From the NCBI RefSeq assembly GCF_014645815.1, contig NZ_BMML01000021.1:1-64000 (forward strand): a stretch of 64,000 nt of DNA, read 5' to 3'. Shown here piece by piece: positions 1 through 8,326 of this stretch (its first letter is position 1; every line of letters starts with the position of its first letter). The translations under genes were made by a program, and so were the position numbers. This DNA comes from Streptomyces fuscichromogenes. Its GTDB lineage: Bacteria; Actinomycetota; Actinomycetes; Streptomycetales; Streptomycetaceae. A model generated the notes under the pieces. The model did not search any database, was not told the DNA's origin, and worked only from the letters and a program-made list of their open reading frames with translations.

Positions 1-488
1 CCGCCGCCGAAGGCCGCCTTGATGGCGATCGGCAGGCCGTGCTCCTCGGCGAACGCCACGACCTCCTCCGCCCCGGAGACCGGGTCCGGGGTGCCGGCCA
101 CCAGCGGCGCGCCCGCGCGCTGCGCGATGTGCCGGGCGGCCACCTTGTCGCCCAGGTCGCGGATCGCCTGCGGCGGCGGGCCGATCCAGGTCAGACCCGC
201 GTCCAGGACCGCCTGCGCGAACTCCGCGTTCTCGGAGAGGAACCCGTAGCCCGGGTGGACGGCGTCCGCGCCCGCCTCACGGGCCGCGTTGAGGACCTTG
301 CCGATGTCCAGATAACTGGTGGCCGGGGTGTCACCGCCCAGGGCGAACGCCTCATCCGCCGCTCGGACATGCAGAGCGTCCCGGTCCGGATCCGCGTAGA
401 CGGCCACGCTCGCGATCCCGGCGTCCCGGCAGGCCCGGGCCACGCGGACAGCGATTTCGCCACGGTTGGCGATGAGCACCTTGCGCAC
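1..488 (-). CDS. accA2: Acyl-CoA carboxylase biotin carboxylase (alpha) subunit, N-terminal part
   Basis: Only the first ~162 codons lie in the window; the gene runs off the left edge. Translation from the GTG at 488 gives VRKVLIANRGEIAVRVARAC, then a clear biotin-carboxylase N-terminal domain (AVHPGYGFLSENAEFA) reaching the glycine-rich KAAFGGG of the ATP-grasp fold at the edge. The family carboxylates the biotin carried on its own C-terminal BCCP domain, which is outside the window. A strong ribosome-binding site (AAGGAGGGAG) sits just upstream of the GTG and decides the start. It is divergent from the membrane protein at 864. With pccB, pccE and birA nearby it likely supplies the alpha subunit of acetyl/propionyl-CoA carboxylase. 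Symbol taken from remembered S. coelicolor gene order. Confidence 0.9.
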   Translation of the reverse strand, partial: MRKVLIANRGEIAVRVARACRDAGIASVAVYADPDRDALHVRAADEAFALGGDTPATSYLDIGKVLNAAREAGADAVHPGYGFLSENAEFAQAVLDAGLTWIGPPPQAIRDLGDKVAARHIAQRAGAPLVAGTPDPVSGAEEVVAFAEEHGLPIAIKAAFGG

Positions 489-863
489 GATTGAGGCTCC
501 CTCCTTGAAACAAGCCGAGTTTAGGGACTGCCGACACGGCACTTCGACCCGTCCCCAATGGTGAGCTTGCCCACACGGAGCGTGATGCGAGGCTCACCCG
601 ACCCGGGAAATCCCTTGTCGCACCTCGGTACGCAGGACTCCTTCGGGAAACCCTAGCTCCGTCATGTGGTCAAGGTCTCTGTGAGAGCGTGCCGCGCCCC
701 ACTCTGTTTCTTTGTTGAGTCCCTACGAATGGCCCAACGTTTCTTTGCTGCCGACCTGACCCTTGTCCCACGGTTTACCCGTTAGTAGCGTTCGCGATGT
801 CTTGAACGAACTTCAAGTAACACCGGCTCGGTCCGGGCCGTGATCGAAAGTGGGTGGGGACCG
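489..863. other. Divergent intergenic region accA2 / membrane protein
   Basis: About 375 bases without a supported gene, less GC-rich than the surroundings. It must hold the promoters for the two divergent flanking genes. I found no convincing sigma-factor hexamer pair or RNA gene. Confidence 0.5.
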
Positions 864-1418
864 GTGGTGCGCAGACCGGTGGCGTGGGTGGTGGCGGTCG
901 TACTCTTCGCCGAGGCATTCGGCATCGCGGCACTCAACTGGTTCATGGGAGTGGTGGTCGACCGTCAGGACATGTCCCTGGCCGGCCTCGACCCGGACAG
1001 GATGTCGATGTCCGCGAAGGCCGGCGCCGTCGTCTTCGGCCTCTACTTCGCGCTGTGCGGCCTGGTGGCCCTGCTGGTCGCCGTCCGCAACCGCGCGCCC
1101 GCCGGCCTCGGCCGGGTGCTGCTGATCAGCGTCGCGGTCGTGCACGCCCTGCTGGGTGCCTTCGCGTGGGGCCTGATCGGTCCGGCCGCGTTCGTGTACA
1201 TGGTGGTCGTCCTCGCGCTCGTGCTGCTGCTGCTCATGACGTACGACCAAGTGGCGGACGGGGCCGGTGACGCCGGGGCGCGGACCGACGGCGGGGACGG
1301 GGGCGGGGACGGCTCCGGTTCCGAGAACGCCCCGGACCCGGCGGAGCCCGAGCCGGAGGCGAAGAACGACACGCCGCCCGCGGGGCCGTTCACTCCGCCG
1401 GCGCCCACAACTCCGTGA
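864..1418 (+). CDS. Small multi-pass membrane protein, function unknown
   Basis: 184 residues from the GTG at 864, chosen because a GGGG run lies just upstream; GTG at 840 or 867 is also possible. Four hydrophobic segments are visible: WVVAVVLFAEAFGIAALNWF near the start, VVFGLYFALCGLVALLVAV, LLISVAVVHALLGAFAWGLI, and FVYMVVVLALVLLLLM. An acidic, Gly/Pro-rich cytoplasmic-looking tail follows. No catalytic motif is seen. A protein of this kind sits between the carboxylase alpha subunit and maf in other streptomycetes as I recall. Its 3' end overlaps the convergent maf gene by 29 bases, so the two mRNAs would be antisense there. Confidence 0.8.
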   Translation: MVRRPVAWVVAVVLFAEAFGIAALNWFMGVVVDRQDMSLAGLDPDRMSMSAKAGAVVFGLYFALCGLVALLVAVRNRAPAGLGRVLLISVAVVHALLGAFAWGLIGPAAFVYMVVVLALVLLLLMTYDQVADGAGDAGARTDGGDGGGDGSGSENAPDPAEPEPEAKNDTPPAGPFTPPAPTTP

Positions 1419-1992
1419 TGCCGACGCCGAGCTCCTTGAGCAGCCGGCGGATCAGGGGCAGGCTGATGCCGATCACGTTGCCGTGGTCGCCGTCGATGCC
1501 CTCGATGAAGGGCGCGCTGCGGCCGTCCAGGGTGAAGGCTCCCGCCACGTAGAGGGGTTCGCCCGAGGCGACGTACGCGGCGATCTCCGCGTCGGTGGGC
1601 TCGCCGAACCGTACGACGGTGGACGCGGTCGCCGACACCCGGCGCTTGCTCGCCGTGTCCCAGACGCAGTGCCCGGTCTGCAGGGTGCCGGCCCGGCCGC
1701 GCATCGACTTCCAGCGGGCGGTGGCCTCCTCGGCGTCCGCCGGCTTGCCGAGGGCCTGGCCGTCGAGGTCCAGCACGGAGTCGCAGCCGATGACGAGCGC
1801 GCCCTGGACGTCGGGGCGGGCGGCGACCACGGACGCCTTCGCCTCGGCGAGGGCGAGGGCCAGTTCGGCCGGGGTGGGGGCGGTGACGGCGTCCTCGTCG
1901 ACGCCGCTGACGATCACCTCGGGGGCGAGGCCCGCCTGCCGCAGGAGGTTCAGCCGGGCGGGGGACTGGGAGGCGAGGACGAGTCTGCGCAT
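1390..1992 (-). CDS. maf: Maf-family nucleoside triphosphate pyrophosphatase
   Basis: 200 residues, the normal family length. The N-terminal MRRLVLASQSPARLNLLRQAG carries the Maf signature (LASxSPxR), and the conserved ALVIGCDSVLDLDGQALGKP block follows in mid-protein. Maf proteins are cytoplasmic house-cleaning enzymes that hydrolyse non-canonical or excess nucleotides (dTTP/UTP class) and have been linked to septum formation. The gene is convergent with, and overlaps, the membrane protein gene ending at 1418. It lies downstream of the pccB-pccE-mmpB genes on the same strand and could be cotranscribed with them. Confidence 0.93.
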   Translation of the reverse strand: MRRLVLASQSPARLNLLRQAGLAPEVIVSGVDEDAVTAPTPAELALALAEAKASVVAARPDVQGALVIGCDSVLDLDGQALGKPADAEEATARWKSMRGRAGTLQTGHCVWDTASKRRVSATASTVVRFGEPTDAEIAAYVASGEPLYVAGAFTLDGRSAPFIEGIDGDHGNVIGISLPLIRRLLKELGVGITELWAPAE

Positions 1993-2087
1993 GGGGGCAG
2001 CGTATCGGGGCGGGCCGACAGGGGGTCGCTCACCTCACGCGATGCCGACGGGGGGCGCTCAGCTCATGCGAGGCCGACCGGGGCCGG

Positions 2088-2216
2088 TCACCTCACGCCG
2101 AGCACGATCATCAGGACGACCATGACCAGGGCCAGGACGACGCCGAGCCGCCGGAGGGTGTTCTGCATGTCCTGCAGGTCCTTCGGCGGCTCGTCTTCGG
2201 GGTCCGACCACAGCAT
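2088..2216 (-). CDS. mmpB: MmpB-like small morphogenic membrane protein
   Basis: 42 residues from the ATG at 2216, beginning MLWSDPEDEPPKDLQDMQN. A single hydrophobic helix follows (LGVVLALVMVVLMIVLGV) and the protein ends at once with R. This matches my memory of the MLWSDP...RR.GVxLAL family annotated as morphogenic membrane protein MmpB in Streptomyces. No proper ribosome-binding site precedes the ATG. An in-frame TTG at 2267 would add 17 Pro-rich residues and has GAGGAA farther upstream. It sits between pccE and maf. The role of the family in sporulation morphology is literature knowledge; the sequence itself shows only a one-pass membrane peptide. Confidence 0.65.
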   Translation of the reverse strand: MLWSDPEDEPPKDLQDMQNTLRRLGVVLALVMVVLMIVLGVR

Positions 2217-2351
2217 GTCACCAGCGTGCGGCTCGGCCGGGGGCGGCGCCTGAGTAGGGGTACTCAAATCGGTGCCCCGGGTTCCTCTTGGAGGCGCTCA
2301 CGCGGCGGAGCCGCAAGTTGATACGGCCTCGCGCCCCTGAGGGGTCGGAGG

Positions 2352-2564
2352 CTAGCCCGGCCAGTAGGTGCGGGTCCATGCGTTCTGGCTCGGCTGGGGC
2401 AGCCGTTGGCGGGCGATGCGGGACGGGTCGGACCAGGCGTCCTTCGTTCCCGGGGGCTGGTCGGGGACGGCCGCCGCCAGGGCCGCCGCGCGGGCCCTGA
2501 CCACTGCCAGTGCGGCGGCCAGTTCCTCCGGGGTCGGGTTGCCCCGTATGACCTTGATCGTCAC
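2352..2564 (-). CDS. pccE: Acyl-CoA carboxylase epsilon subunit
   Basis: 70 residues, MTIKVIRGNPTPEELAAALA through to ...NAWTRTYWPG. The VIRGNPTPEELAAALAVV start and the SxNAWTR...PG end are hallmarks of the small actinobacterial AccE/PccE epsilon proteins. These bind the carboxyltransferase beta hexamer and stabilise or stimulate the alpha-beta complex. The start is 9 bases downstream of the pccB stop, so the two are cotranscribed and probably translationally linked. Length is normal for the PccE class. Confidence 0.92.
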   Translation of the reverse strand: MTIKVIRGNPTPEELAAALAVVRARAAALAAAVPDQPPGTKDAWSDPSRIARQRLPQPSQNAWTRTYWPG

Positions 2565-2573
2565 AGCGGCTCC

Positions 2574-4169
2574 TTACAGGGGGATGTTGCCGTGCTTCTT
2601 CGGGGGCAGGGTCTCGCGCTTGGTGCGCAGCTGGCGCAGGCCGCGTACGACGTGGCGCCGGGTGTCCGACGGCATGATGACGGCGTCGACGTAGCCGCGT
2701 TCGGCCGCCGTGTAGGGGTTGAGGAGGGCGTCCTCGTACTCCCGGATCAGTCGGGCGCGCACCGCCTCCAGGTCCTCCCCGTTCGCCTCCGCCTCGGCGA
2801 TGGTGCGGCGGTGCAGGATGTTGACGGCGCCCTGGGCGCCCATGACGGCGATCTGGGCGGTCGGCCAGGCCAGGTTGAGGTCGGCGCCCAGGTGCTTGGA
2901 GCCCATGACGTCGTAGGCGCCGCCGAAGGCCTTGCGGGTGATGACGGTGATGAGCGGGACGGTGGCCTCGGCGTAGGCGTAGATCAGCTTGGCGCCGCGC
3001 CGGATGATGCCGTCGTGCTCCTGGTCGACGCCGGGCAGGAAGCCGGGGACGTCGACGAAGGTGATGACCGGGACGTTGAAGGCGTCGCAGGTGCGGACGA
3101 AGCGGGAGGCCTTCTCGCTCGCCTTGATGTCCAGGCAGCCGGCGAACTGCATGGGCTGGTTGGCGACGATGCCGACCGGGTGGCCCTCCACCCGGCCGAA
3201 GCCGGTGACGATGTTGGGGGCGAACAGGGCCTGCGTCTCGAAGAACTCGCCGTCGTCGACGACGTGTTCGATCACCGTGTGGATGTCGTACGGCTGGTTG
3301 GCGCTGTCCGGGACCAGGGTGTCCAGCTCGCGGTCCTCGTCGGTGACCGTGAGGTCGGCCTCCTCGGGGAAGACCGGGGGCTCGGAGAGGTTGTTGGACG
3401 GCAGGTACGACAGCAGCTGCTTGACGTACTCGACGGCGTCCTTCTCGTCGCCGGCCATGTGGTGGGCCACGCCGGAGACGGAGTTGTGGGTCCGGGCGCC
3501 GCCCAGCTCCTCGAAGCCGACGTCCTCGCCGGTGACCGTCTTGATGACGTCCGGGCCGGTGATGAACATGTGCGAGGTCTGGTCGACCATGACCGTGAAG
3601 TCGGTGATGGCCGGGGAGTACACCGCGCCGCCCGCGCAGGGGCCGACGACCAGTGAGATCTGCGGGATCACGCCGCTGGCGTGGGTGTTGCGGCGGAAGA
3701 TCTCGCCGTAGGCGCCGAGCGAGGCGACGCCCTCCTGGATCCTGGCGCCGCCGGAGTCGTTGATGCCGATGACCGGGCAGCCGGTCTTCAGGGCGAAGTC
3801 CATCACCTTGACGATCTTCTGGCCGTAGACCTCGCCGAGGGCGCCGCCGAAGACGGTGAAGTCCTGGGAGAAGACGGCGACGGGACGGCCGTCGACGGTG
3901 CCGTACCCGGTGACGACGCCGTCGCCGTAGGGGCGGTTCTTCTCCAGGCCGAAGTTGCCGGAGCGGTGCCGGGCGAACTCGTCCAGCTCGATGAAGGAGC
4001 CCTCGTCGAGGAGCAGCTCGATCCGCTCACGGGCCGTCAGCTTGCCCTTGGCGTGCTGCTTCTCGACCGCGCGCTCCGAACCGGCGTGTGTCGCTTCGTG
4101 GACACGGCGCTGGAGATCCGCGAGTTTCCCCGCGGTCGTGTGAATGTCGATCTCTTCCGGCTCGGACAT
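2574..4169 (-). CDS. pccB: Acyl-CoA (propionyl-CoA) carboxylase beta subunit, carboxyltransferase
   Basis: 531 residues, full length for actinobacterial AccD/PccB. N- and C-terminal crotonase-like carboxyltransferase halves are recognisable, with the oxyanion-hole motifs IGINDSGGARIQEGVASLGAYGE in the first half and VPGFLPGVDQEHDGIIRRGAK plus RKAFGGAYDVMGSK in the second. It transfers CO2 from biotinyl-BCCP to propionyl-CoA or acetyl-CoA, giving methylmalonyl- or malonyl-CoA for lipids and polyketides. The ATG at 4169 follows GGGAG. It is divergent from birA, the ligase that biotinylates its partner subunit, and forms an operon with pccE and perhaps mmpB and maf. Confidence 0.95.
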   Translation of the reverse strand: MSEPEEIDIHTTAGKLADLQRRVHEATHAGSERAVEKQHAKGKLTARERIELLLDEGSFIELDEFARHRSGNFGLEKNRPYGDGVVTGYGTVDGRPVAVFSQDFTVFGGALGEVYGQKIVKVMDFALKTGCPVIGINDSGGARIQEGVASLGAYGEIFRRNTHASGVIPQISLVVGPCAGGAVYSPAITDFTVMVDQTSHMFITGPDVIKTVTGEDVGFEELGGARTHNSVSGVAHHMAGDEKDAVEYVKQLLSYLPSNNLSEPPVFPEEADLTVTDEDRELDTLVPDSANQPYDIHTVIEHVVDDGEFFETQALFAPNIVTGFGRVEGHPVGIVANQPMQFAGCLDIKASEKASRFVRTCDAFNVPVITFVDVPGFLPGVDQEHDGIIRRGAKLIYAYAEATVPLITVITRKAFGGAYDVMGSKHLGADLNLAWPTAQIAVMGAQGAVNILHRRTIAEAEANGEDLEAVRARLIREYEDALLNPYTAAERGYVDAVIMPSDTRRHVVRGLRQLRTKRETLPPKKHGNIPL

Positions 4170-4279
4170 CGGGATGCGGCTCCCTGCCTGCTCAAAAGGG
4201 GGGACGGTTACTCATCCGTAGCGTAGTGGGGTGCCTACCAAACGGCAGTGCGGCGTACAACACACCTAGGGTGGCTTGC

Positions 4280-5155
4280 ATGACGCCCCGAGATGCAGCA
4301 GATGCGAACAACAGTCGTTGGTCCGATCTGGACCGTCCACCGCTGAACGCGGCGGGGCTGCGCAGGGCCCTGGTGCGGGACGGCGGGCACGGGGGCCTGT
4401 ACGCCGACATCGAGGTCGTGGACCGCACCGGCTCCACCAATTCCGACCTCGTGGCGCGGGCCGTCGCCGGGGGCGCCGACGAGGGTGCGGTGCTGGTCGC
4501 CGAGGAGCAGACGGCGGGGCGGGGCCGACTGGACCGGCAGTGGACGGCGCCGCCGCGCTCGGGCCTGTTCTTCTCGGTGCTGCTGAAGCCGGCCGAGGTG
4601 CCGGTGGCCCGCTGGGGCTGGCTGCCGCTGCTCACGGGGGTGGCGGTGGCGACGGGGCTGGCACGGGCGGCGGGCGTCGACACGGCACTCAAATGGCCGA
4701 ACGACGTTCTGGTGACCGTGGCGGGCGAGGAGCGCAAGGCCGGCGGCATCCTCGCGGAGCGGGCCGGCGAGGACGCCGTGGTGGTCGGCGTCGGGATCAA
4801 CGTCACGCTCCGGGCGGCGGAGCTGCCGGTGCCGCAGGCGGGGTCGCTGGCGCTGGCCGGGGCGGTGAGCACGGACCGGGAGACCCTGCTGAGGGCGGTT
4901 CTGCGGTCCCTGGAGGACTGGTACGGGCGCTGGCGCGCGGCAGGCGGCGATCCGGCCGCGAGCGGGCTCCAGGAGGCCTACGCGGCGGGGTGCGCGACGC
5001 TGGGGCGGTCGGTACGGGCGGAGCTGCCCGGGGACCGGTCGCTGGCCGGGGAGGCGGTGGCGATCGACGGCGACGGGCGGCTGGTGATCGCCACGAAGGA
5101 GGGCGTTCAGGAGCCGGTGGGAGCGGGGGACATCGTGCACCTGCGCCCGGCGTGA
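4280..5155 (+). CDS. birA: Biotin--[acetyl-CoA-carboxylase] ligase
   Basis: 291 residues from ATG 4280. The BPL catalytic domain shows DRTGSTNSDLVARAV, EEQTAGRGRLDRQWTAP (the biotinyl-AMP binding GRGRxxRxW loop) and ALKWPNDVLV, with the lysine that contacts biotin. A short C-terminal SH3-like domain ends in GDIVHLRPA. There is no N-terminal winged helix, so this is a monofunctional ligase and not a repressor. A TAGGGT hexamer lies only 8 bases before the ATG with no Shine-Dalgarno, which suggests a leaderless transcript. It is divergent from pccB and serves the biotinylated alpha subunits. Confidence 0.93.
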   Translation: MTPRDAADANNSRWSDLDRPPLNAAGLRRALVRDGGHGGLYADIEVVDRTGSTNSDLVARAVAGGADEGAVLVAEEQTAGRGRLDRQWTAPPRSGLFFSVLLKPAEVPVARWGWLPLLTGVAVATGLARAAGVDTALKWPNDVLVTVAGEERKAGGILAERAGEDAVVVGVGINVTLRAAELPVPQAGSLALAGAVSTDRETLLRAVLRSLEDWYGRWRAAGGDPAASGLQEAYAAGCATLGRSVRAELPGDRSLAGEAVAIDGDGRLVIATKEGVQEPVGAGDIVHLRPA

Positions 5156-5173
5156 CGGTCGTGCGGCTATGAC

Positions 5174-5229
5174 GTGCCCCGTAAGGGGCGCGGGGAACTG
5201 CGCGAGCAACCCCCACCGGTCCGCACCGG
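5174..5229. repeat. Streptomyces intergenic GC-rich repeat, copy 1
   Basis: Contains CCCCGTAAGGGG, then GCGCGGGGAACTGCGCGAGC and a C-rich tail. The same core recurs at 8192, 11140, 16002 and 23574 (either strand), always between genes. The CCCCGTAAGGGG arm and the GCGCGGGG...CGCG segment can both fold into hairpins. Confidence 0.85.
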
Positions 5230-5347
5230 AAAATCGACCCCTCACCACCCCGATGTCGGCTTTCCTCACGAAGTGAGCTACCGCACAGCTGCCGTAGAGT
5301 TGAGGCCGGTCGGTATGCGACCGCGGTAGATCGGAAGGGCAGCAGGC

Positions 5348-6454
5348 GTGACCGTCGACGACACGGGCTCCGGCGCGGGCGCGGACGCCGCCGACTCCGG
5401 CGAGGACCCCCTCGCGCTGCGTCTCGAAGGCCTGATCCTCGGGGCCGAGCGTCGCTACACCCCCTTCCAGGCGGCCCGCAGCGCCGGTGTCTCCATGGAG
5501 CTGGCGTCGCGGTTCTGGCGGGCGATGGGCTTCGCCGACATCGGACAGGCCAGGGCGCTGACGGAGGCCGACGTGCTGGCCCTGCGCCGGCTCGCCGGCC
5601 TCGTCGAGGCGGGGCTGCTCAGCGAGGCCATGGCCGTGCAGGTGGCGCGGTCGACGGGGCAGACCACCGCCCGTCTGGCGGAGTGGCAGATGGATTCCTT
5701 CCTGGAGGGCCTGACCGAGCCGCCCGAGCCGGGCATGACCCGTACCGAGGTCACGTACCCGATCGTCGAGCTGCTCCTGCCCGAGCTGGAGGAGTTCCTC
5801 GTCTACGTCTGGCGCCGCCAGCTGGCCGCCTCGGCCGGCCGGGTCGTGCAGGCCACCGACGACGAGGAGATGGTCGACCGCCGCCTCGCCGTCGGCTTCG
5901 CCGACCTCGTGGGGTTCACCCGGCTGACCCGGCGTATGGAGGAGGAGGAACTCGGCGAGCTGGTCGAGGCCTTCGAGACCACCGCCGCCGACCTGGTGGC
6001 GGCCCGCGGCGGCCGGCTCATCAAGACCCTCGGCGACGAGGTCCTGTACGCCGCCGACGACGCCGGTATCGCCGCCGACATCGCGCTGCGCCTGGTCGAG
6101 ACGATGGCGAACGACGAGACGATGCCGGAACTGCGCGTCGGCATGGCCTTCGGCACGGTGACCACCCGAATGGGCGATGTCTTCGGTACGACCGTGAACC
6201 TCGCCTCCCGCCTCACCTCGATAGCGCCACGCGACGCCGTGCTGGTGGACAGCGCGTTCGCGGAGGAGCTCATCCGGGTGGGCGAGGCGCCGGCCTCGGA
6301 GGCGGCCGCCGCGGAGGAGGCGGCGACCGCCGAGAAGGAGGGCGAGGAGCCCCCCACGTACCGTTTCGCGCTCCAGCCGATGTGGCAGCGCCCGGTGCGT
6401 GGCCTGGGTGTGGTGGAGCCCTGGCTGCTCACCCGCCGGGACGGGGAGCCGTAG
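5348..6454 (+). CDS. cya: Class III adenylate/guanylate cyclase
   Basis: 368 residues from GTG 5348, behind GGAAGGGCAGCAG. Residues ~30-160 form an N-terminal helical regulatory region (RYTPFQAARSAGV..., MerR/GlnR-like in flavour) typical of actinobacterial cyclases. The catalytic domain starts near 178 with VGFADLVGFTRLT (metal Asp186), RGGRLIKTLGDEVLY (Lys226, Asp230) and TTVNLASRLTSIAPRDAVLV. No transmembrane segment is seen, so it is cytosolic. Position after birA matches the S. coelicolor cAMP-forming Cya, needed there for germination and development; that role is known, not shown here. Its last 26 bases overlap the convergent gene at 6429. Confidence 0.9.
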   Translation: MTVDDTGSGAGADAADSGEDPLALRLEGLILGAERRYTPFQAARSAGVSMELASRFWRAMGFADIGQARALTEADVLALRRLAGLVEAGLLSEAMAVQVARSTGQTTARLAEWQMDSFLEGLTEPPEPGMTRTEVTYPIVELLLPELEEFLVYVWRRQLAASAGRVVQATDDEEMVDRRLAVGFADLVGFTRLTRRMEEEELGELVEAFETTAADLVAARGGRLIKTLGDEVLYAADDAGIAADIALRLVETMANDETMPELRVGMAFGTVTTRMGDVFGTTVNLASRLTSIAPRDAVLVDSAFAEELIRVGEAPASEAAAAEEAATAEKEGEEPPTYRFALQPMWQRPVRGLGVVEPWLLTRRDGEP

Positions 6455-6998
6455 CCGCCGGCGGGCTCACGCACAGTCCGACCACCGGCAGGCAGACGCC
6501 GTCGCCCGGCTGGTCCGCGGTGGGCGTCGGGGTCGGAGCCGGTGCCGGGTCCGCGGCCGGCGGCGGAGCGCCCGTCGGCCGGGTCGGGGCCGTCGGGATG
6601 GTGGTCGGGACCGTGCCGCCCGCGCCGGGCAGCGCGGTGGGCGAGACGGACGGTGACACGGCGGCCGTACGGGCGGCGGCGCCGGCCGGCGCTGTCGTGG
6701 CCGGTGCCGTGGTGGTGCCCGCGCCGTCCGGCACGGTGGCCGCCGAGGGCGTCGCCCTGAGGAGCGTGCCGACGGTCGCGGCCGCGTTGGCCGGCCGGGC
6801 GGTGGCGTCGGCGGTCGGGTCGAGGTGGGGTTCCGCCTCGGCGGTGCCGGGCGCACTGACACCGCCCCCGTCCGGTGTCAGCCGTACGAGACCGAGCACC
6901 CCGGCGGCCAGCGCGAGCCCTCCGGCGGCGAACAGCGGCTTGCGCGGCCGGGGCTTGCGGTGTCGTCCCCGGCGGCCGGCCGCCGACGTTCCTGTCAT
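6429..6998 (-). CDS. Membrane-anchored Ala/Pro/Thr-rich secreted protein, function unknown
   Basis: 189 residues. A basic start (GRRGRHRKPRPRKP) precedes one hydrophobic helix (LFAAGGLALAAGVLGLVRL). A long low-complexity Ala/Thr/Pro/Gly region follows, like a cell-wall-spanning linker. Near the C-terminus two cysteines flank a short loop (CLPVVGLC), which could form a small disulphide-closed ring. Topology would be N-in, C-out. No enzyme motif. The strong third-position GC bias supports it as real. It overlaps the cya 3' end on the opposite strand. Confidence 0.7.
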   Translation of the reverse strand: MTGTSAAGRRGRHRKPRPRKPLFAAGGLALAAGVLGLVRLTPDGGGVSAPGTAEAEPHLDPTADATARPANAAATVGTLLRATPSAATVPDGAGTTTAPATTAPAGAAARTAAVSPSVSPTALPGAGGTVPTTIPTAPTRPTGAPPPAADPAPAPTPTPTADQPGDGVCLPVVGLCVSPPAATAPRPGG

Positions 6999-7227
6999 GG
7001 CGTTCCCTCCCCACGTGCTCCCGGTGCCCGCCGCGCGCGCCCCCGGGTGCGCTGCGGCGAGCGCACGTTATGCGCTCCCATGGGGCGTGCGCCGGGAGTC
7101 TCCCTGAATGTCACTCGAACGAGGTTGTCCAGGACCGGTCGGTGCCTCTTTCCCCCGGCCTGCCCCGGCTGCGATGATCAGGGAGTTAACAGGCGTTAAC
7201 GCGTGGGCGAGTCGAGCGGAGGGTGCC

Positions 7228-8022
7228 ATGAGCGAGGAGCGGTACGGGGAGTTCGTGCTGGTGCGGCGGCACGGACATGTCGCGGAGCTCGTACTGGACC
7301 GGCCCAAGGCGATGAACGCGGTGTCGACGGCGATGGCCCGCTCGGTCGTCGCCGCGTGCGCCGCGCTCGGCGACGACCGGGACGCGCGTGTGGTGGTGGT
7401 GACCTCGTCGCACGAGCGGGCGTTCTGCGTCGGCGCCGACCTGAAGGAGCGCAACGCGATGACCGACGCGGAGCTGCTCAGGTCGCGGCCGCTGTCGCGC
7501 GGGGCGTACACCGGCGTGCTGGAGCTGCCGATGCCGACGATCGCCGCCGTGCACGGCTACGCGCTGGGCGGGGGCTTCGAACTGGCCCTGTCCTGCGATG
7601 TGATCGTGGCCGACGACACGGCCGTGGTGGGCCTGCCGGAGGTGTCGGTGGGCGTGATCCCCGGCGGTGGCGGTACGCAGCTGCTGCCGCGCCGGGTGGG
7701 CGCCGCCCGGGCGGCCGAGCTGGTCTTCTCGGCGCGGCGGGTGGCGGCGCCTCAGGCGCGTGAACTGGGTCTGGTCGACGAACTGGTGGCGGCGGGACAG
7801 GACCGGGAGGCGGCGCTGGCGCTGGCGGCCCGGATGGCGGCGAACTCGCCGGTGGGGCTGCGGGCGGCGAAGCGGGCGCTGCGGCTCGGGCACGGGCTGG
7901 ACCTGCGGGCGGGCCTTGAGGTGGAGGACGCGGCCTGGCGGACGGTGGCGTTCTCGGGGGACCGTGCGGAGGGGGTCGCGGCGTTCAACGAGAAGCGGAC
8001 ACCGCAGTGGCCGGGGGAGTAG
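7228..8022 (+). CDS. Enoyl-CoA hydratase/isomerase family protein
   Basis: 264 residues from ATG 7228, placed behind GCGGAGGGTG. The crotonase fold is clear: ERAFCVGADLKERN (first oxyanion-hole segment), TIAAVHGYALGGGFELALSCDVIVAD (second oxyanion-hole glycine) and PEVSVGVIPGGGGTQLLPRRVG, with the Glu expected of hydratases. It probably hydrates an enoyl-CoA in fatty acid or branched-chain catabolism; substrate cannot be read from sequence. The tail ends EGVAAFNEKRTPQW, a usual family ending. It is a single gene upstream of a block of intergenic repeats. Confidence 0.92.
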   Translation: MSEERYGEFVLVRRHGHVAELVLDRPKAMNAVSTAMARSVVAACAALGDDRDARVVVVTSSHERAFCVGADLKERNAMTDAELLRSRPLSRGAYTGVLELPMPTIAAVHGYALGGGFELALSCDVIVADDTAVVGLPEVSVGVIPGGGGTQLLPRRVGAARAAELVFSARRVAAPQARELGLVDELVAAGQDREAALALAARMAANSPVGLRAAKRALRLGHGLDLRAGLEVEDAAWRTVAFSGDRAEGVAAFNEKRTPQWPGE

Positions 8023-8089
8023 GGCGCGGGTAGCCGGGGCCGGGGGGTGGGGACGCTTACCGGCGCTTGCCGGGTGCCGCCGCGCCCGC

Positions 8090-8160
8090 CCTCCCCCACT
8101 CTCGGCTTCGCGCGAGCGGGGGGACCCCCATCGCCCTGCGGCACGCCTGCCCGCGGCTGA
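8090..8160. repeat. Second intergenic repeat type (Streptomyces)
   Basis: CTCCCCCACTCTCGGCTTCG followed by CGAGCGGGGGGACCCCC and then CCCTGCGGCACGCCTGCCCG. The last segment is repeated exactly at 15971-15990. The C-run and G-run can pair to a hairpin. It lies directly before the repeat at 8192, forming a compound element. Confidence 0.75.
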
Positions 8161-8191
8161 AGAGGGGGGCGGGGGAGATGCGGCGGGCAAA

Positions 8192-8250
8192 GCGCCCCGT
8201 CAGGGGCGCGGGGAACTGCGCGAGCAAGCCCCGCCGGCCCGCGGCCCGCG
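8192..8250. repeat. Streptomyces intergenic GC-rich repeat, copy 2
   Basis: GCCCCGTCAGGGGCGCGGGG then AACTGCGCGAGCAAGCCCCG. Same core as 5174 and 16002, with a TCA loop instead of TAA in the first hairpin. Confidence 0.85.
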
Positions 8251-8326
8251 ACGATGCGCCCGCCCCGCAACACCTGTTCGCCGCACCAATGTCCCGAATG
8301 CACCTAATAATCCCTAACCTGGAGTG

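Noticed and set aside
2406..3656. Long plus-strand ORF opposite pccB and other very long antisense ORFs (for example 9545-10825, 16873-20247)
   Set aside because: Shadows created by third-position GC bias of the real genes; no family motif and no start signal.
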